A stretch of DNA of 64,000 nucleotides from Alphaproteobacteria bacterium. Its GTDB lineage: Bacteria; Pseudomonadota; Alphaproteobacteria; Rickettsiales; SXRF01. This document shows positions 44,395 through 52,391 of this stretch, piece by piece. The stretch is taken from NCBI GenBank assembly GCA_020049775.1, contig JAGVLO010000002.1:106775-170774 (forward strand). The letters run 5' to 3'. Positions within the stretch are counted from its first letter, which is position 1; each line of letters starts with the position of its first letter. The notes under the pieces were generated by a model, which worked only from the letters and a program-made list of their open reading frames with translations, was not told the DNA's origin and did not search any database. The translations under genes were made by a program, and so were the position numbers.

Positions 44395-46470
44395 ATGACC
44401 ATCAATGTCAAAATCACCAACTGCAGACGCACAAAAAACGCTAATTTCACCATCAACCCCATAGCGTTTATCGCCGGGGAGAACGAAAACGGTAAATCCA
44501 GCATTGCAATGGCGGTAGCGCTTGCCGCCACCCAAAATCCGCTGCCTAAGCACGTCGCTAAAAAGGACGCGCTGGCCTTAGTGCATACCGGCTGTGATAG
44601 CGGCATGATTCAGCTGGAAAAAGATGGAGTGGTCAGTGAGATTTCATGGCCGCGCGCGGAGTTTTCGCACAAAGGCCAAGGCAAACCGCTCTTTGCCTCG
44701 GAATTTGCGGTGGGCATTAAAAATATTTTCCAGCTTCCGCAGACTGACCGCACGGCCTATTTTATAGACCTGTTGCATGCAAAGCCTTCCAAAAAGGATT
44801 TAACGCGGGATTTGCCGCGTAACATCACACCGCAGGAGATTGACAAGCTGTGGGAGAAAATCGAGCAATCCGGTTGGGAAGAAGCGCATGAAACCGCCAA
44901 AAAAGGCGAAAATGAGCTAACCGGCCAGTGGAAGATGATCACCGGGGAAACTCGGTGGAACGTGACCACGGCAGGCAAATGGCGACCGAAAGCATGGGAG
45001 CAGGAATTAGAGCGCGCCGAGCTTACCGAACTGGAAGTGGCCTTTGCCGAAGCCAACAAATCGCATGAGGACGCGCTGAAAATCGAAGGCGCGCAGGCCT
45101 TTGATCGCACCCAGGCAGAAGCGCAGGCCGCTAAAAAAGGCGAATATGCTCAGGTAATAAAGGATACGGAAGCCGAATTACAGATGGCGGAAGTGCGCTT
45201 GCGTGATTTCACCGCACAGCTGGGTGTGCTCGGCTCTCCCGATAATGAGCCGATGAACTGCCCGGATTGCGGTGCGCAGTTCCGCCTGATTATTTACCCA
45301 TCTGGCACGAAAACCTATGTGTTTGACTACCGGATGGGTAAAGGCCGGAATTATCCGCCGAAGCGTGTCACCATCGGCGCTACCAATAAATTTTCGCCCG
45401 ATCAGGCGCGGGAAAAAGCGAAAGAGCATCTTGGGCAGGTAATCGCCGGAATCGACCCCAGCGATATTGAAAACCAGAAAAAAGACAAGCACCGCTTTGA
45501 GGAAATCTGGGAGCGGTATTATCATGAGCACGTCATGATTAAAAATAAGCCCAGCACTCAAAAAGGCGTAAAGCAGACAGGCAAGGCAGTGATTTTGCCA
45601 TATTTCAAAGGAAGGTTTGTCGAGGAAATCACGGCGCGCGATATTCATGCATTCATGCTAAGCAAGCGTGAAACCAGCCCCGTCAATGCTAACCGCTGCC
45701 GCTCACACCTCTCAAAGATGTTCACTCTTTGCGAGCGTCCTTGGGAAATCAGGCCACTTAACAGCAATCCCTGCCGGGGCGTATTCAAATACCCCGAAAA
45801 AAGGCGGGAGCGTTATTTGAGCGACGAAGAATTGGTAAATCTCACCCAGGCACTCGACCAGCTGCTAACCGAGAATCTCTATGTGTATCAGCAAACGGCG
45901 CATGAGCGCCCGTTGCACTGCATCCGCGTGGCCTGCTACATCAAGCTGATGCTGTTTACCGGCGCGCGCGGTCTTGAATGGCGGGATGCCAAAGTGAAAG
46001 AGCTCGATCTGGAGCGCATGATATTGCAGCCGGAAACCACAAAGAACGACGAACCCGCAATAGCATTGCCACCGGAGGCCATCGAAATAATCCAGTTCTT
46101 ATTAGAGTTGCCACGGCCTGAGAACAATCCCTATCTCTTTCCGGGCAAATGCAATGTCCCAGGCCGTTACAGGCAGAACATAGCCTATCCGAAAGCGGTA
46201 TGGGATGATGTTAGGAAGAAAGCCGGGCTGGAAAATTTCCGCCTGCATGATCTCCGGCACTCATGGGCGGCATTCGCGCTGGCAAGCGGATTAAGCCTTG
46301 CAGATGTCGGCCAGCAGCTGAATCATAAAACGTACCAGACCACAAAACGCTATGAGCATCTGGCCGATACTGTTAAACGTCAAAACGTGGCAACGGTAGG
46401 CAGCGCCATCAGCTCCATCGGCGCCGGCAAAGCGAAAGTCATAGACATCAGAGGCCAGAAAAAAGTGTGA
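44395..46470 (+). CDS. Fusion: SMC-like ATPase N-terminal half joined to tyrosine integrase
   Basis: 691 residues. Residues 1 to about 290 are the N-terminal half of an SMC/Rad50-like ATPase, with FIAGENENGKSS as Walker A, a long coiled coil and a zinc-hook-like NCPDCG at the end. From about 296 (FRLIIYPSGTKTYVFDYR) it is an arm-binding plus catalytic integrase: TGARGLEW, HDLRHSW, LNHKTYQTTKRYEHL carry the Arg, His-x-x-Arg and Tyr. Both parts are incomplete at the junction (no second ATPase half, first ~40 integrase residues missing), so an in-frame deletion most likely created it. Confidence 0.88.
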   Translation: MTINVKITNCRRTKNANFTINPIAFIAGENENGKSSIAMAVALAATQNPLPKHVAKKDALALVHTGCDSGMIQLEKDGVVSEISWPRAEFSHKGQGKPLFASEFAVGIKNIFQLPQTDRTAYFIDLLHAKPSKKDLTRDLPRNITPQEIDKLWEKIEQSGWEEAHETAKKGENELTGQWKMITGETRWNVTTAGKWRPKAWEQELERAELTELEVAFAEANKSHEDALKIEGAQAFDRTQAEAQAAKKGEYAQVIKDTEAELQMAEVRLRDFTAQLGVLGSPDNEPMNCPDCGAQFRLIIYPSGTKTYVFDYRMGKGRNYPPKRVTIGATNKFSPDQAREKAKEHLGQVIAGIDPSDIENQKKDKHRFEEIWERYYHEHVMIKNKPSTQKGVKQTGKAVILPYFKGRFVEEITARDIHAFMLSKRETSPVNANRCRSHLSKMFTLCERPWEIRPLNSNPCRGVFKYPEKRRERYLSDEELVNLTQALDQLLTENLYVYQQTAHERPLHCIRVACYIKLMLFTGARGLEWRDAKVKELDLERMILQPETTKNDEPAIALPPEAIEIIQFLLELPRPENNPYLFPGKCNVPGRYRQNIAYPKAVWDDVRKKAGLENFRLHDLRHSWAAFALASGLSLADVGQQLNHKTYQTTKRYEHLADTVKRQNVATVGSAISSIGAGKAKVIDIRGQKKV

Positions 46471-46476
46471 TGTTGA

Positions 46477-46495
46477 AACATCACCGCAACATCAC
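46477..46495 (+). repeat. Right arm-type repeat, 19 bp
   Basis: Identical to 15415-15433, same orientation, just after the integrase stop and 142 bases before the right core. Candidate integrase arm site. Confidence 0.75.
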
Positions 46496-46529
46496 GAGGG
46501 GGGCAAATCGACCGGGCGAAAGCGGAATC

Positions 46530-46561
46530 GGGAGATTGCCTGTTGCAGGCTTTCCTCTCCC
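46530..46561 (+). terminator. Imperfect hairpin after the integrase
   Basis: GGGAGA/TCTCCC with inner GCCTG-TTG-CAGGC. No T-run of note follows. Possible weak terminator or attP structure. Confidence 0.4.
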
Positions 46562-46637
46562 TAAGCCCGCAGATCATCTGGCGAAAATTGAGTTTATAGT
46601 AATTCAAAGTAGTGATTGAATTTGCCTACTGAACCGT

Positions 46638-46694
46638 CTTAAAATCCGTAGTTCTTAACCGAGCGTGCCGGTTCGAGTCCGGCCGCGGGCACCA
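46638..46694 (+). pseudogene. 3' half of the split tRNA-Leu(UAA), containing attR core
   Basis: CTTAAAATC (46638-46646, attR core) followed by anticodon-stem strand, a long variable arm, the T-arm GCCGG/CCGGC, acceptor strand CGCGGGC and ACCA. CGCGGGC is the exact complement of the acceptor strand at 15271-15277, and not of the island tRNA (GCTCGCG), which shows that it belongs to the 5' half 31 kb away. Confidence 0.93.
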
Positions 46695-46763
46695 AAAACA
46701 AAACCGATCCTGTACCGGCAATATTTTCTTATTAATCAGATATAAACGATATAATTCAAACAA

Positions 46764-47405
46764 ATGAACGGCTCAACAGTGCAAAATACTCCACCGTATA
46801 TTTCAGTGCTTAGCGGTATTCCGGAAAACACTCCCGCATTTGCCAGATCATTTAAAATACTCTCAAAAGCGGCAGAATCTGGTTTTGTTTGGCCTAACGC
46901 AGAAAGCGTATTGGGCAAAATGCAGGAGGAACTCGCTGAAGTTGGAAAAGCCAGTGCAGAAGTCAACAAAGTGCATCTGTCTGAAGAAATCGGCGATTTG
47001 CTTTCGGCTACCGTTACTTTAGTTTGCTATACTGGAACTGATCCCCAAAGTGTCATTATTCCGACACCACAACCTCAATCACAGCACGACACTAGCATTC
47101 AGGGAATGGAGAAGAAAATTGAAGCCATTCGCGGAGCAATTTCTGCAAACAACGCAGGAGCAGTCAAGTCAAACATTCGCGCCTTGGTTTTGGATATTGT
47201 TACGTTTGCGCATAATAGTGGCATCGATCATGAAACGGCTCTACAGGACACAAACAACAAATTCGTGCATCGCTTTGACCATGTAGGTAAAGCGTTACAT
47301 GCCGAAGGCCGCAAAATGGCAGGCGCCTCCTTAAAAGAAATGATTAAGCTATGGAATCAATGCAAACCTCTGGGGGAAACTACCAGTCATACAGTGCAGC
47401 GATAA
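46764..47405 (+). CDS. mazG: MazG-like nucleotide pyrophosphohydrolase
   Basis: 213 residues. WPNAESVLGKMQEELAEV and LSEEIGDLLSATV give the E-x-x-E and E-x-x-D metal-binding motifs of MazG, and the end has the TNNKFVHRFDHV family phrase. A ~90-residue insertion separates the motif region from the C-terminal part, longer than in compact MazG proteins. Hydrolyses noncanonical NTPs. First core gene after the island; no clear ribosome site. Confidence 0.8.
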   Translation: MNGSTVQNTPPYISVLSGIPENTPAFARSFKILSKAAESGFVWPNAESVLGKMQEELAEVGKASAEVNKVHLSEEIGDLLSATVTLVCYTGTDPQSVIIPTPQPQSQHDTSIQGMEKKIEAIRGAISANNAGAVKSNIRALVLDIVTFAHNSGIDHETALQDTNNKFVHRFDHVGKALHAEGRKMAGASLKEMIKLWNQCKPLGETTSHTVQR

Positions 47406-47426
47406 ACTCCAAGAAAAAGGAACATC

Positions 47427-47651
47427 ATGACCGACGAAATAAAAGTAAAAGATAGTAACGGCAATATCCTCAAGGAAGGGGACTCCGTCACGCTGATAAA
47501 AGACCTGCCTGTAAAAGGCGCGAATGTTACGCTCAAACGCGGCACACTTATCAAAAACATCCGCCTTACGCATGATGAAGGCGAAATAGAGTGTAACGCC
47601 GAAAAAGTCAAAGGGCTGGTGCTGAAAACCTGCTTCCTGAAGAAGGCTTGA
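47427..47651 (+). CDS. PhnA/YjdM C-terminal domain protein
   Basis: 74 residues. KDSNGNILKEGDSVTLIKDLPVKGA and LKRGTLIKNIRLT match the C-terminal SH3-like domain of PhnA/YjdM; the N-terminal zinc ribbon of long versions is absent, which is common. Despite the name, a role in phosphonate use is not established. AAGGAA precedes the ATG. Confidence 0.82.
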   Translation: MTDEIKVKDSNGNILKEGDSVTLIKDLPVKGANVTLKRGTLIKNIRLTHDEGEIECNAEKVKGLVLKTCFLKKA

Positions 47652-47654
47652 CCA

Positions 47655-48098
47655 TCAGTCTTCTTTATCTTTTACCTGCTGTGAAGCCCAAGTGACGCAT
47701 TGTTGAACAATCTGCAGAGCATCTACTCGTTCTGTAAGATCCCTTTTCTCGCTTTTGAGGGGCTGGGTAAGGCCGCGAGGTATGCCTTCAAGGTCTGGCA
47801 TAGCAACGTTATCCATTTTTGTTGAAGCATATATCGGCTTTTGGGTGATGCCTTTCATGAGGGTACAGTGCAAATCACCGTCTTTAGATCCTTTCATAGC
47901 CATAAATGCAACCAGCACATACGCCTGCTTGGGTTCTTTATTCAGGGTAAAGGTCACAGGCCGCCATACATCAAAGCGTATCCCTCTTCCGTCGATAGAA
48001 TAGGTATATGCAAAAGCTGACTGACTAAATATGCTAATCAGGATGAATAAAGAAAGCGCCGCAAATAAGGAAGTGTTTGGCCTGCGTGTATCCAGCAT
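47655..48098 (-). CDS. Secreted protein of unknown function
   Basis: 147 residues from ATG 48098, with AAGGAGG 5 bases upstream. Signal peptide (LFAALSLFILISIFSQSAFA) then a beta-rich mature part with one conserved-looking LHCTLMKG. No family recognised. Confidence 0.65.
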   Translation of the reverse strand: MLDTRRPNTSLFAALSLFILISIFSQSAFAYTYSIDGRGIRFDVWRPVTFTLNKEPKQAYVLVAFMAMKGSKDGDLHCTLMKGITQKPIYASTKMDNVAMPDLEGIPRGLTQPLKSEKRDLTERVDALQIVQQCVTWASQQVKDKED

Positions 48099-48169
48099 AA
48101 TGCCTCCTTGTACGTTATTGAAATTGTAACAGAATGCAGCACGCTGTGCAATCATACATAAAGTATCTG

Positions 48170-48721
48170 TTATGATAGGACTTTTCTACACTGGTTCCAC
48201 GGCATCTTTGCCATCAGCACTGCCAGCCCGCAAAAACCGGTAATGCCCGCCACAGTCAGTCCTGCGCCAAAAAATCCGGCTAGCAGTATGAATACAGGAC
48301 TCACCGTATAAGCCAGTATGCTGCCAATAAGAACGCCAAGGCCAATCGTCAGTTGCACCTGACGGTCCAGAGGAAGAAAAAAACCTTTTGAGGCTTTGTT
48401 TACTTCAAGTCCTGCCTCGCACCATGAGGAAATTCCGCCCTCAAGATTATAAATCTCAAGATTCGGATCTTCTGCAAGCAGCTTGGCGCAAGCCGAGTTC
48501 CCACGTCCGCCCTTCATACAATGCACCACCAGTTTCTTGCCGTTGCACTCGGGTAGCGCTTTTTTGCAAACACTTGCCAGAGGAACCAGTTTAGTGCCTG
48601 CTATGCTTTGCGCCGCATGTTCACCTGGTTCACGTACATCCACCAGCACCGCCTCACCGTTCTCAAGCCAACGCTTCAAAGTTACGGCATCAATTGCTTT
48701 CAGTCCCATAAAACCATCCAT
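48170..48721 (-). CDS. ygaP: Rhodanese with C-terminal membrane hairpin (YgaP-like)
   Basis: 183 residues. Rhodanese domain (1-115) with VDVREPGEHAAQSI and active-site loop HCMKGGRG, then a DUF2892 two-helix membrane part (LTIGLGVLIGSILAYTVSP and FFGAGLTVAGITGFCG). Transfers sulfane sulfur. It is co-directional and next to the BigR-like regulator, a usual sulfide or persulfide-response pairing. Confidence 0.88.
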   Translation of the reverse strand: MDGFMGLKAIDAVTLKRWLENGEAVLVDVREPGEHAAQSIAGTKLVPLASVCKKALPECNGKKLVVHCMKGGRGNSACAKLLAEDPNLEIYNLEGGISSWCEAGLEVNKASKGFFLPLDRQVQLTIGLGVLIGSILAYTVSPVFILLAGFFGAGLTVAGITGFCGLAVLMAKMPWNQCRKVLS

Positions 48722-48748
48722 TACGTTAGTTGTTTCTAATATATAATG

Positions 48749-49063
48749 TTATTTGCAATAAATCAGGTATAATGTCGAAAGCAGGGCGTTTGCCTCCATG
48801 CTTGCGATGCTATAATGAACCATCTGCCCTCGTTTTTCTGCGGTCACTAGCCCTGATTCGCGCATTTTTGCCAGATGCTGAGAAAGGGCAGATTGCGATA
48901 AACCAACGGTTTTCACTAGTTCACCCACTGTCTTTTCACCTGAAACAAGCGCACAAAGAATCAGCAGCCGGTTGGCATTGGCCAACTGCTTGAGCAGGGC
49001 TTCTGCTTTTGCGGCGTTACGCGCCATCACTTCGGCGGGCATTATGTGCTTTGTATGATTCAT
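48749..49063 (-). CDS. ArsR family regulator, BigR/SqrR-like
   Basis: 104 residues. Winged helix with NANRLLILCALVSGEKTVGELVKTVGLSQSALSQHLAKMRESGLV. One Cys lies in the LCALV segment and one at the C-terminal end (YLIYCK), the positions used for persulfide sensing by BigR and SqrR. Divergent from the AhpD-like gene, upstream of ygaP. It probably represses both through the palindrome at 49065-49098. Confidence 0.86.
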   Translation of the reverse strand: MNHTKHIMPAEVMARNAAKAEALLKQLANANRLLILCALVSGEKTVGELVKTVGLSQSALSQHLAKMRESGLVTAEKRGQMVHYSIASMEANALLSTLYLIYCK

Positions 49064-49064
49064 A

Positions 49065-49098
49065 TTGACAATATATTAGATAATGCTAATATTGTCAA
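49065..49098. promoter_or_regulatory. Operator palindrome for the ArsR-type regulator
   Basis: TTGACAATAT and ATATTGTCAA, a perfect 10-bp inverted repeat around 14 bases, in the 67-base gap between the divergent regulator and AhpD-like genes. The form resembles known BigR-type operators in A/T-rich centres. Confidence 0.75.
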
Positions 49099-49130
49099 GT
49101 ATGATTATGTAACATTAAACAGGAGTATTT

Positions 49131-49493
49131 ATGGAAAAGAACTACCTCGAGATCACCAAAAACATATCCGCCAACATTAAAACACTGCGCAAGGATATTC
49201 CCGATACCATGCAGGGGTTCAGCGCCATGGCGCAAGCCGCCACGAAAGAAGGCGCGCTAGACAAAAAAACAAAAGAGCTAATCGCGCTGGCCATTGGCGT
49301 TTCCACACGCTGCGACGGCTGTATCGGCTTTCACAGCGAAGCACTGGTAAAGCTAGGCGCTACACGCGAGGAAGTAGAAGAAACACTGGGTATGGCAATA
49401 TATATGGGTGGCGGTCCGTCGCTTATGTATGCAGCAGACGCCATCAGCGCATACGAGCAGTTCAAGGCCAAAGCTGCAAGTTCAGCGGCCTAG
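49131..49493 (+). CDS. AhpD/carboxymuconolactone decarboxylase-like protein
   Basis: 120 residues. CMD domain with the redox pair in TRCDGCIGFHSEALVKLGAT, a C-x-x-C-x-x-x-H form typical of AhpD-like peroxidases. AGGAG precedes the ATG. Shares the operator with the divergent ArsR gene, so it belongs to the sulfide or oxidative response. Confidence 0.88.
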   Translation: MEKNYLEITKNISANIKTLRKDIPDTMQGFSAMAQAATKEGALDKKTKELIALAIGVSTRCDGCIGFHSEALVKLGATREEVEETLGMAIYMGGGPSLMYAADAISAYEQFKAKAASSAA

Positions 49494-49538
49494 AACTGTC
49501 GTATTAAACCTAGTTTGAAGTAGAAAATCCGGTGGGGC

Positions 49539-49667
49539 CTAATCGTTAATAGCGATAGGTTCCACCTTGCCGATGTTCATGTTGCTGTAAGCGTCATCAA
49601 AGTGACTTGCACATGCACTTGTCAGCAATAATGCGGCACACATCGCCGCGATTCGAAGCGTATTCAT
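49539..49667 (-). CDS. Small lipoprotein, 42 residues
   Basis: A short frame with lipoprotein signal (LLLTSACAS, lipobox TSAC) and a 23-residue mature part beginning SHFDDAYSNM. AAGG lies 8 bases upstream of ATG 49667. Too short for family assignment, but the lipobox makes it a credible entericidin-sized lipoprotein. Confidence 0.55.
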   Translation of the reverse strand: MNTLRIAAMCAALLLTSACASHFDDAYSNMNIGKVEPIAIND

Positions 49668-49699
49668 AACATACCTTATTATTGTTTTTTCTTATGGTT

Positions 49700-50231
49700 G
49701 CTCTTTGGCAGCTATGCAGCGCCTGAGGACCAGGGCTGGCATACCGCCGGCGAGATATGCAGGATAGCGCCAAACATAAAACATCTTGTTAATTATCAAT
49801 CGGTTTTTCAAATAATTTGGCTAAAATTTTATCTACACATAAGGGAAACTGCGGCCTGCGGGCTGCCATGAATCCTGCGCACATTTTACATGTAAAAAAA
49901 TCATGGCTACGGTGTTTTTTCTGCCTCAACTCAATTTCAGAATCGATTCATCACCATCTCGAAATTTCTGCTGCATAGAAAAATCTTCTATCACTTACTC
50001 ACCACACGCCGTCTTACTGCACACCGTATGTTAGCTGAGCATTGCGCCAAACATTATTCCGCCTACGGATTTATTGTTAGCGTTCACACAAAAATATTTT
50101 CTGCTGAAAGATTTTTTTTTGCTGCTTGATATTTGTACTTTTCTTTTTGCAAAAAAAAATGTAATGATGATTCAGAGTTTTTGTGGCCATAATGTTTTGG
50201 CACATTTTTACATGGATGGTATGAGCGCTGT
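49700..50231. other. A/T-rich intergenic region, no gene seen
   Basis: About 530 bases without a supportable frame. It contains several T- and A-runs (around 50105-50160) and no clear hairpin-terminator or repeat. It presumably holds the promoter of the UmuD-like gene; I see no recognisable SOS box. Confidence 0.5.
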
Positions 50232-50663
50232 ATGAGCAATCAAGTACTCACTATTATAAAACCAGGGTACACCACGACCATGCTACGGCCAGACTTCCTT
50301 GCCACCATCCCCGCTGCCATGCAGCGTGCATCCGATGAGCTAAGGGTAATACTCGATTCCAGTCAGGACATGACCACTAACCGTGATGCATCCTTTGTGG
50401 TGCGCGTCAGTGGTGATGCCATGGTCAGTGCCGGCATCCATGACGGTGACCAGCTAATTGTGGACCGTAGCCTTGAAGTTCAGAACAGCAGCATTGTAAT
50501 TGCCGTTATCCGCGGTTTGTTTACAGTAAAGCGCGTGCGCAAGGAAAATGGCCGCACATGGCTGATGCCCGAAAATGACCGCCACCACCCCATTGAAGTC
50601 ACTAAGACCTCCGGCACAGAGATATGGGGCGTGGTCACCAATATCATACACCCTGTCCTTTAA
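50232..50663 (+). CDS. UmuD/LexA-like S24 peptidase domain protein
   Basis: 143 residues. The S24 fold is plain: VRVSGDAMVSAGIHDGDQLIVDRS with the catalytic Ser (in SGDAM) and LFTVKRVRKE with the Lys. An N-terminal arm of about 55 residues shows no obvious Ala-Gly or Cys-Gly cleavage site, and no umuC follows, so it is an orphan UmuD-like protein or a phage-derived regulator without DNA-binding domain. Confidence 0.8.
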   Translation: MSNQVLTIIKPGYTTTMLRPDFLATIPAAMQRASDELRVILDSSQDMTTNRDASFVVRVSGDAMVSAGIHDGDQLIVDRSLEVQNSSIVIAVIRGLFTVKRVRKENGRTWLMPENDRHHPIEVTKTSGTEIWGVVTNIIHPVL

Positions 50664-50916
50664 GTTTCGCGGTAAGTACCCCGCCTAAGACTGTTGCTCC
50701 TACGCCGCTGTTTCTACGGCAACCCATTAATTTATCTATTATAAACCAATTCTTCACCCATTTCTGCTGAGCTGGAAAGTGGAATATTGTGTCCACTACT
50801 AAAGCAGGCCCGCCATAAGCAACGTTTACGACGTTCTCTACAAGCAGCCGCAGCTGCAAAAAAAGCTGCCAAAAGCGCAGGAAGCGCTGGCACAAGCAAT
50901 TGTTGCGTCCGGACGT

Positions 50917-52077
50917 ATGCGTCTGGATGCCGATAGCGAGTGCAACTTCACCCGTCTGCTGTTGCCTGCCGAGCTTATCAACGTAACCTTTACCCACCGC
51001 GAAATGGCCGACCCCAAACTTTTTGCGCGCTGCCGTGACCGGCTGATACGCCTTCTTTCTGAAAAACAGTCCCCCGAAGCGGCACCGGCACTGGCCGCAC
51101 AGTATTTCGAACGTGTAAATTACGATCTAAAAAAACGCCGACCTGTTAGCGAAGAAATGGAGATCATGATGGCGCGCGCACTGGTGTTGTGCAACGCGTT
51201 GTCCGTTATTCGCCTGATTTACCTTGAAGGGGCAGAGATATTTATTTCCTATGGTCATAATGTCGGTGATGTCCTGGATGTGGCAGACTGGCAGAAGCAC
51301 GGCAAAAACACCGGTATGCAGGCCATCGGCGGCAAGCAGAATGCTATTTATGTGTCATGCGGCGGTCACCCGTTCCTTGCAGATGAAGAACGCAACCACA
51401 CGGGCGACGGCTTTCCGGCACTGGCGCGTTTCATGGTGGTTGCCGCACAGGAAACAGGCCACAACGCCGATATGGTGCGCGATGAAAATGGCCGGCTGAC
51501 CGGACGGTATTCTGCCATCAACTGGGACCATGAGCCAAGTCCTGCTGCTGCCAGCCGCCGTAAGCGTGACATTACCAATTGCGAATATTATTACCGCCAC
51601 GCACAAGGCGCAGGCATTAACCGCCTCGTCGCATGGGAGCGCCACTTGAAATTTTACCGTGACAACAAGGTCGGAGGATTACGCAGCTTTATTGCATGGA
51701 TTAAGTGCCGCGCAGGTTGGCAGCTTTGCAAATTTCTGCTGGCACAGCGTGGCATGAAAGCCCTGCTCAGCCTTCCGCGTACTCCCTACCCTGCGACGCA
51801 GCTGCGAAAATTCTTCAACGACATGCTATTTAACCTCTCCCCCGTGGCCGATGTTTACAGGCGCGAAAACCCTGACGAAGAAGACGCCATTACCTGTATC
51901 GAGGCGATAGCGCGTGTACCGCAGCAAGTAGTGAAATGGGGAAGTATGGCCGTGTATTGCACCACCCCTTCCCTGTATGTCATGTATTATAATATTATAG
52001 TGCCTGCCTGTGAAACAGCCGTGCAGCGCATTGTAGGCCAGCAAAAACAAGCCACTGCAAATACAACAACCCAATAA
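50917..52077 (+). CDS. DUF2748-like protein of unknown function
   Basis: 386 residues from ATG 50917, soluble, with a Cys-poor middle and an unusual His/Asn-rich part (GHNVGDVLDVADWQKHGKN, GGKQNAIYVSCGGHPFLADEERNHTGDG). I associate it with the DUF2748 family of Rickettsiales, from memory and with moderate confidence. The frame is open and coding-like for 34 more codons back to 50815 (beginning SNVYDVLYKQPQ), but no ATG, GTG or TTG occurs there; ATA at 50815 is the only base-near candidate. See the separate finding. Confidence 0.65.
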   Translation: MRLDADSECNFTRLLLPAELINVTFTHREMADPKLFARCRDRLIRLLSEKQSPEAAPALAAQYFERVNYDLKKRRPVSEEMEIMMARALVLCNALSVIRLIYLEGAEIFISYGHNVGDVLDVADWQKHGKNTGMQAIGGKQNAIYVSCGGHPFLADEERNHTGDGFPALARFMVVAAQETGHNADMVRDENGRLTGRYSAINWDHEPSPAAASRRKRDITNCEYYYRHAQGAGINRLVAWERHLKFYRDNKVGGLRSFIAWIKCRAGWQLCKFLLAQRGMKALLSLPRTPYPATQLRKFFNDMLFNLSPVADVYRRENPDEEDAITCIEAIARVPQQVVKWGSMAVYCTTPSLYVMYYNIIVPACETAVQRIVGQQKQATANTTTQ

Positions 52078-52094
52078 GCCGTCACGGAACCATA

Positions 52095-52391
52095 ATGCTT
52101 ACACAGGAAAATATACCACAATTGCTATTGGCCTTGCTGGCTATCAACGTCTTTACCTATCTGGTCTTCTGGCTGGACAAAAGACGTGCAAAAAACAATG
52201 ACTGGCGCATACCCGAAGGCGTACTGCTGGGCTGCTCACTGCTGGGCGGCAGCCCCACAGCCTATTTAGCCATGCGTGTACTGCGGCATAAAACGCGCAA
52301 GACATCGTTTCGGGTTCGTTACTGGATTGTGGTATTACTACAGCTTGGGTTTATCGGCTATTGGCTTTTTTCACCGGATGCTATTTTCTGA
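52095..52391 (+). CDS. DUF1294 membrane protein
   Basis: 98 residues with the DUF1294 pattern: FTYLVFWLDKRRAKNNDWRIPEGVLLGCSLLGGSPTAYLAMRVLRHKTRK and two to three membrane segments. Role unknown. It follows the DUF2748-like gene by 17 bases. Confidence 0.88.
   Translation: MLTQENIPQLLLALLAINVFTYLVFWLDKRRAKNNDWRIPEGVLLGCSLLGGSPTAYLAMRVLRHKTRKTSFRVRYWIVVLLQLGFIGYWLFSPDAIF

Larger units (their letters stand above)
15303..46646 (+). mobile_element. 31.3-kb integrated metal-resistance island in tRNA-Leu(UAA)
   Basis: Bounded by the 9-bp core repeat and the two halves of one tRNA-Leu gene. Inside each end is the same 19-bp sequence (15415-15433, 46477-46495), as expected for arm-type integrase sites on both sides of attP. 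The integrase gene lies at the right end, pointing at attR. Contents: an intron-bearing tRNA-Leu, recombinase and partition remnants, a cnr/czc/cad metal module, and a phage-like replication, repressor and RecT module. Several broken genes (serine recombinase, XRE, cadA, IS5) and an ATPase-integrase fusion show decay and deletion. I cannot tell if it is still mobile. Confidence 0.92.

Noticed and set aside
15271..46694. A genuine split tRNA joined by trans-splicing, as in some archaea
   Set aside because: The halves lack complementary leader sequences, are 31 kb apart with an integrase and core repeat between them, and a complete replacement gene is present. Disruption by integration explains everything.
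47981..48005. Another GAGGGAT word, on the minus strand
   Set aside because: No CGTC follows at 14 bases and it lies within coding sequence outside the island.
49700..50231. Coding potential in the 530-base gap before the UmuD-like gene
   Set aside because: Only short frames with homopolymer-driven composition; no ribosome site or protein-like sequence.
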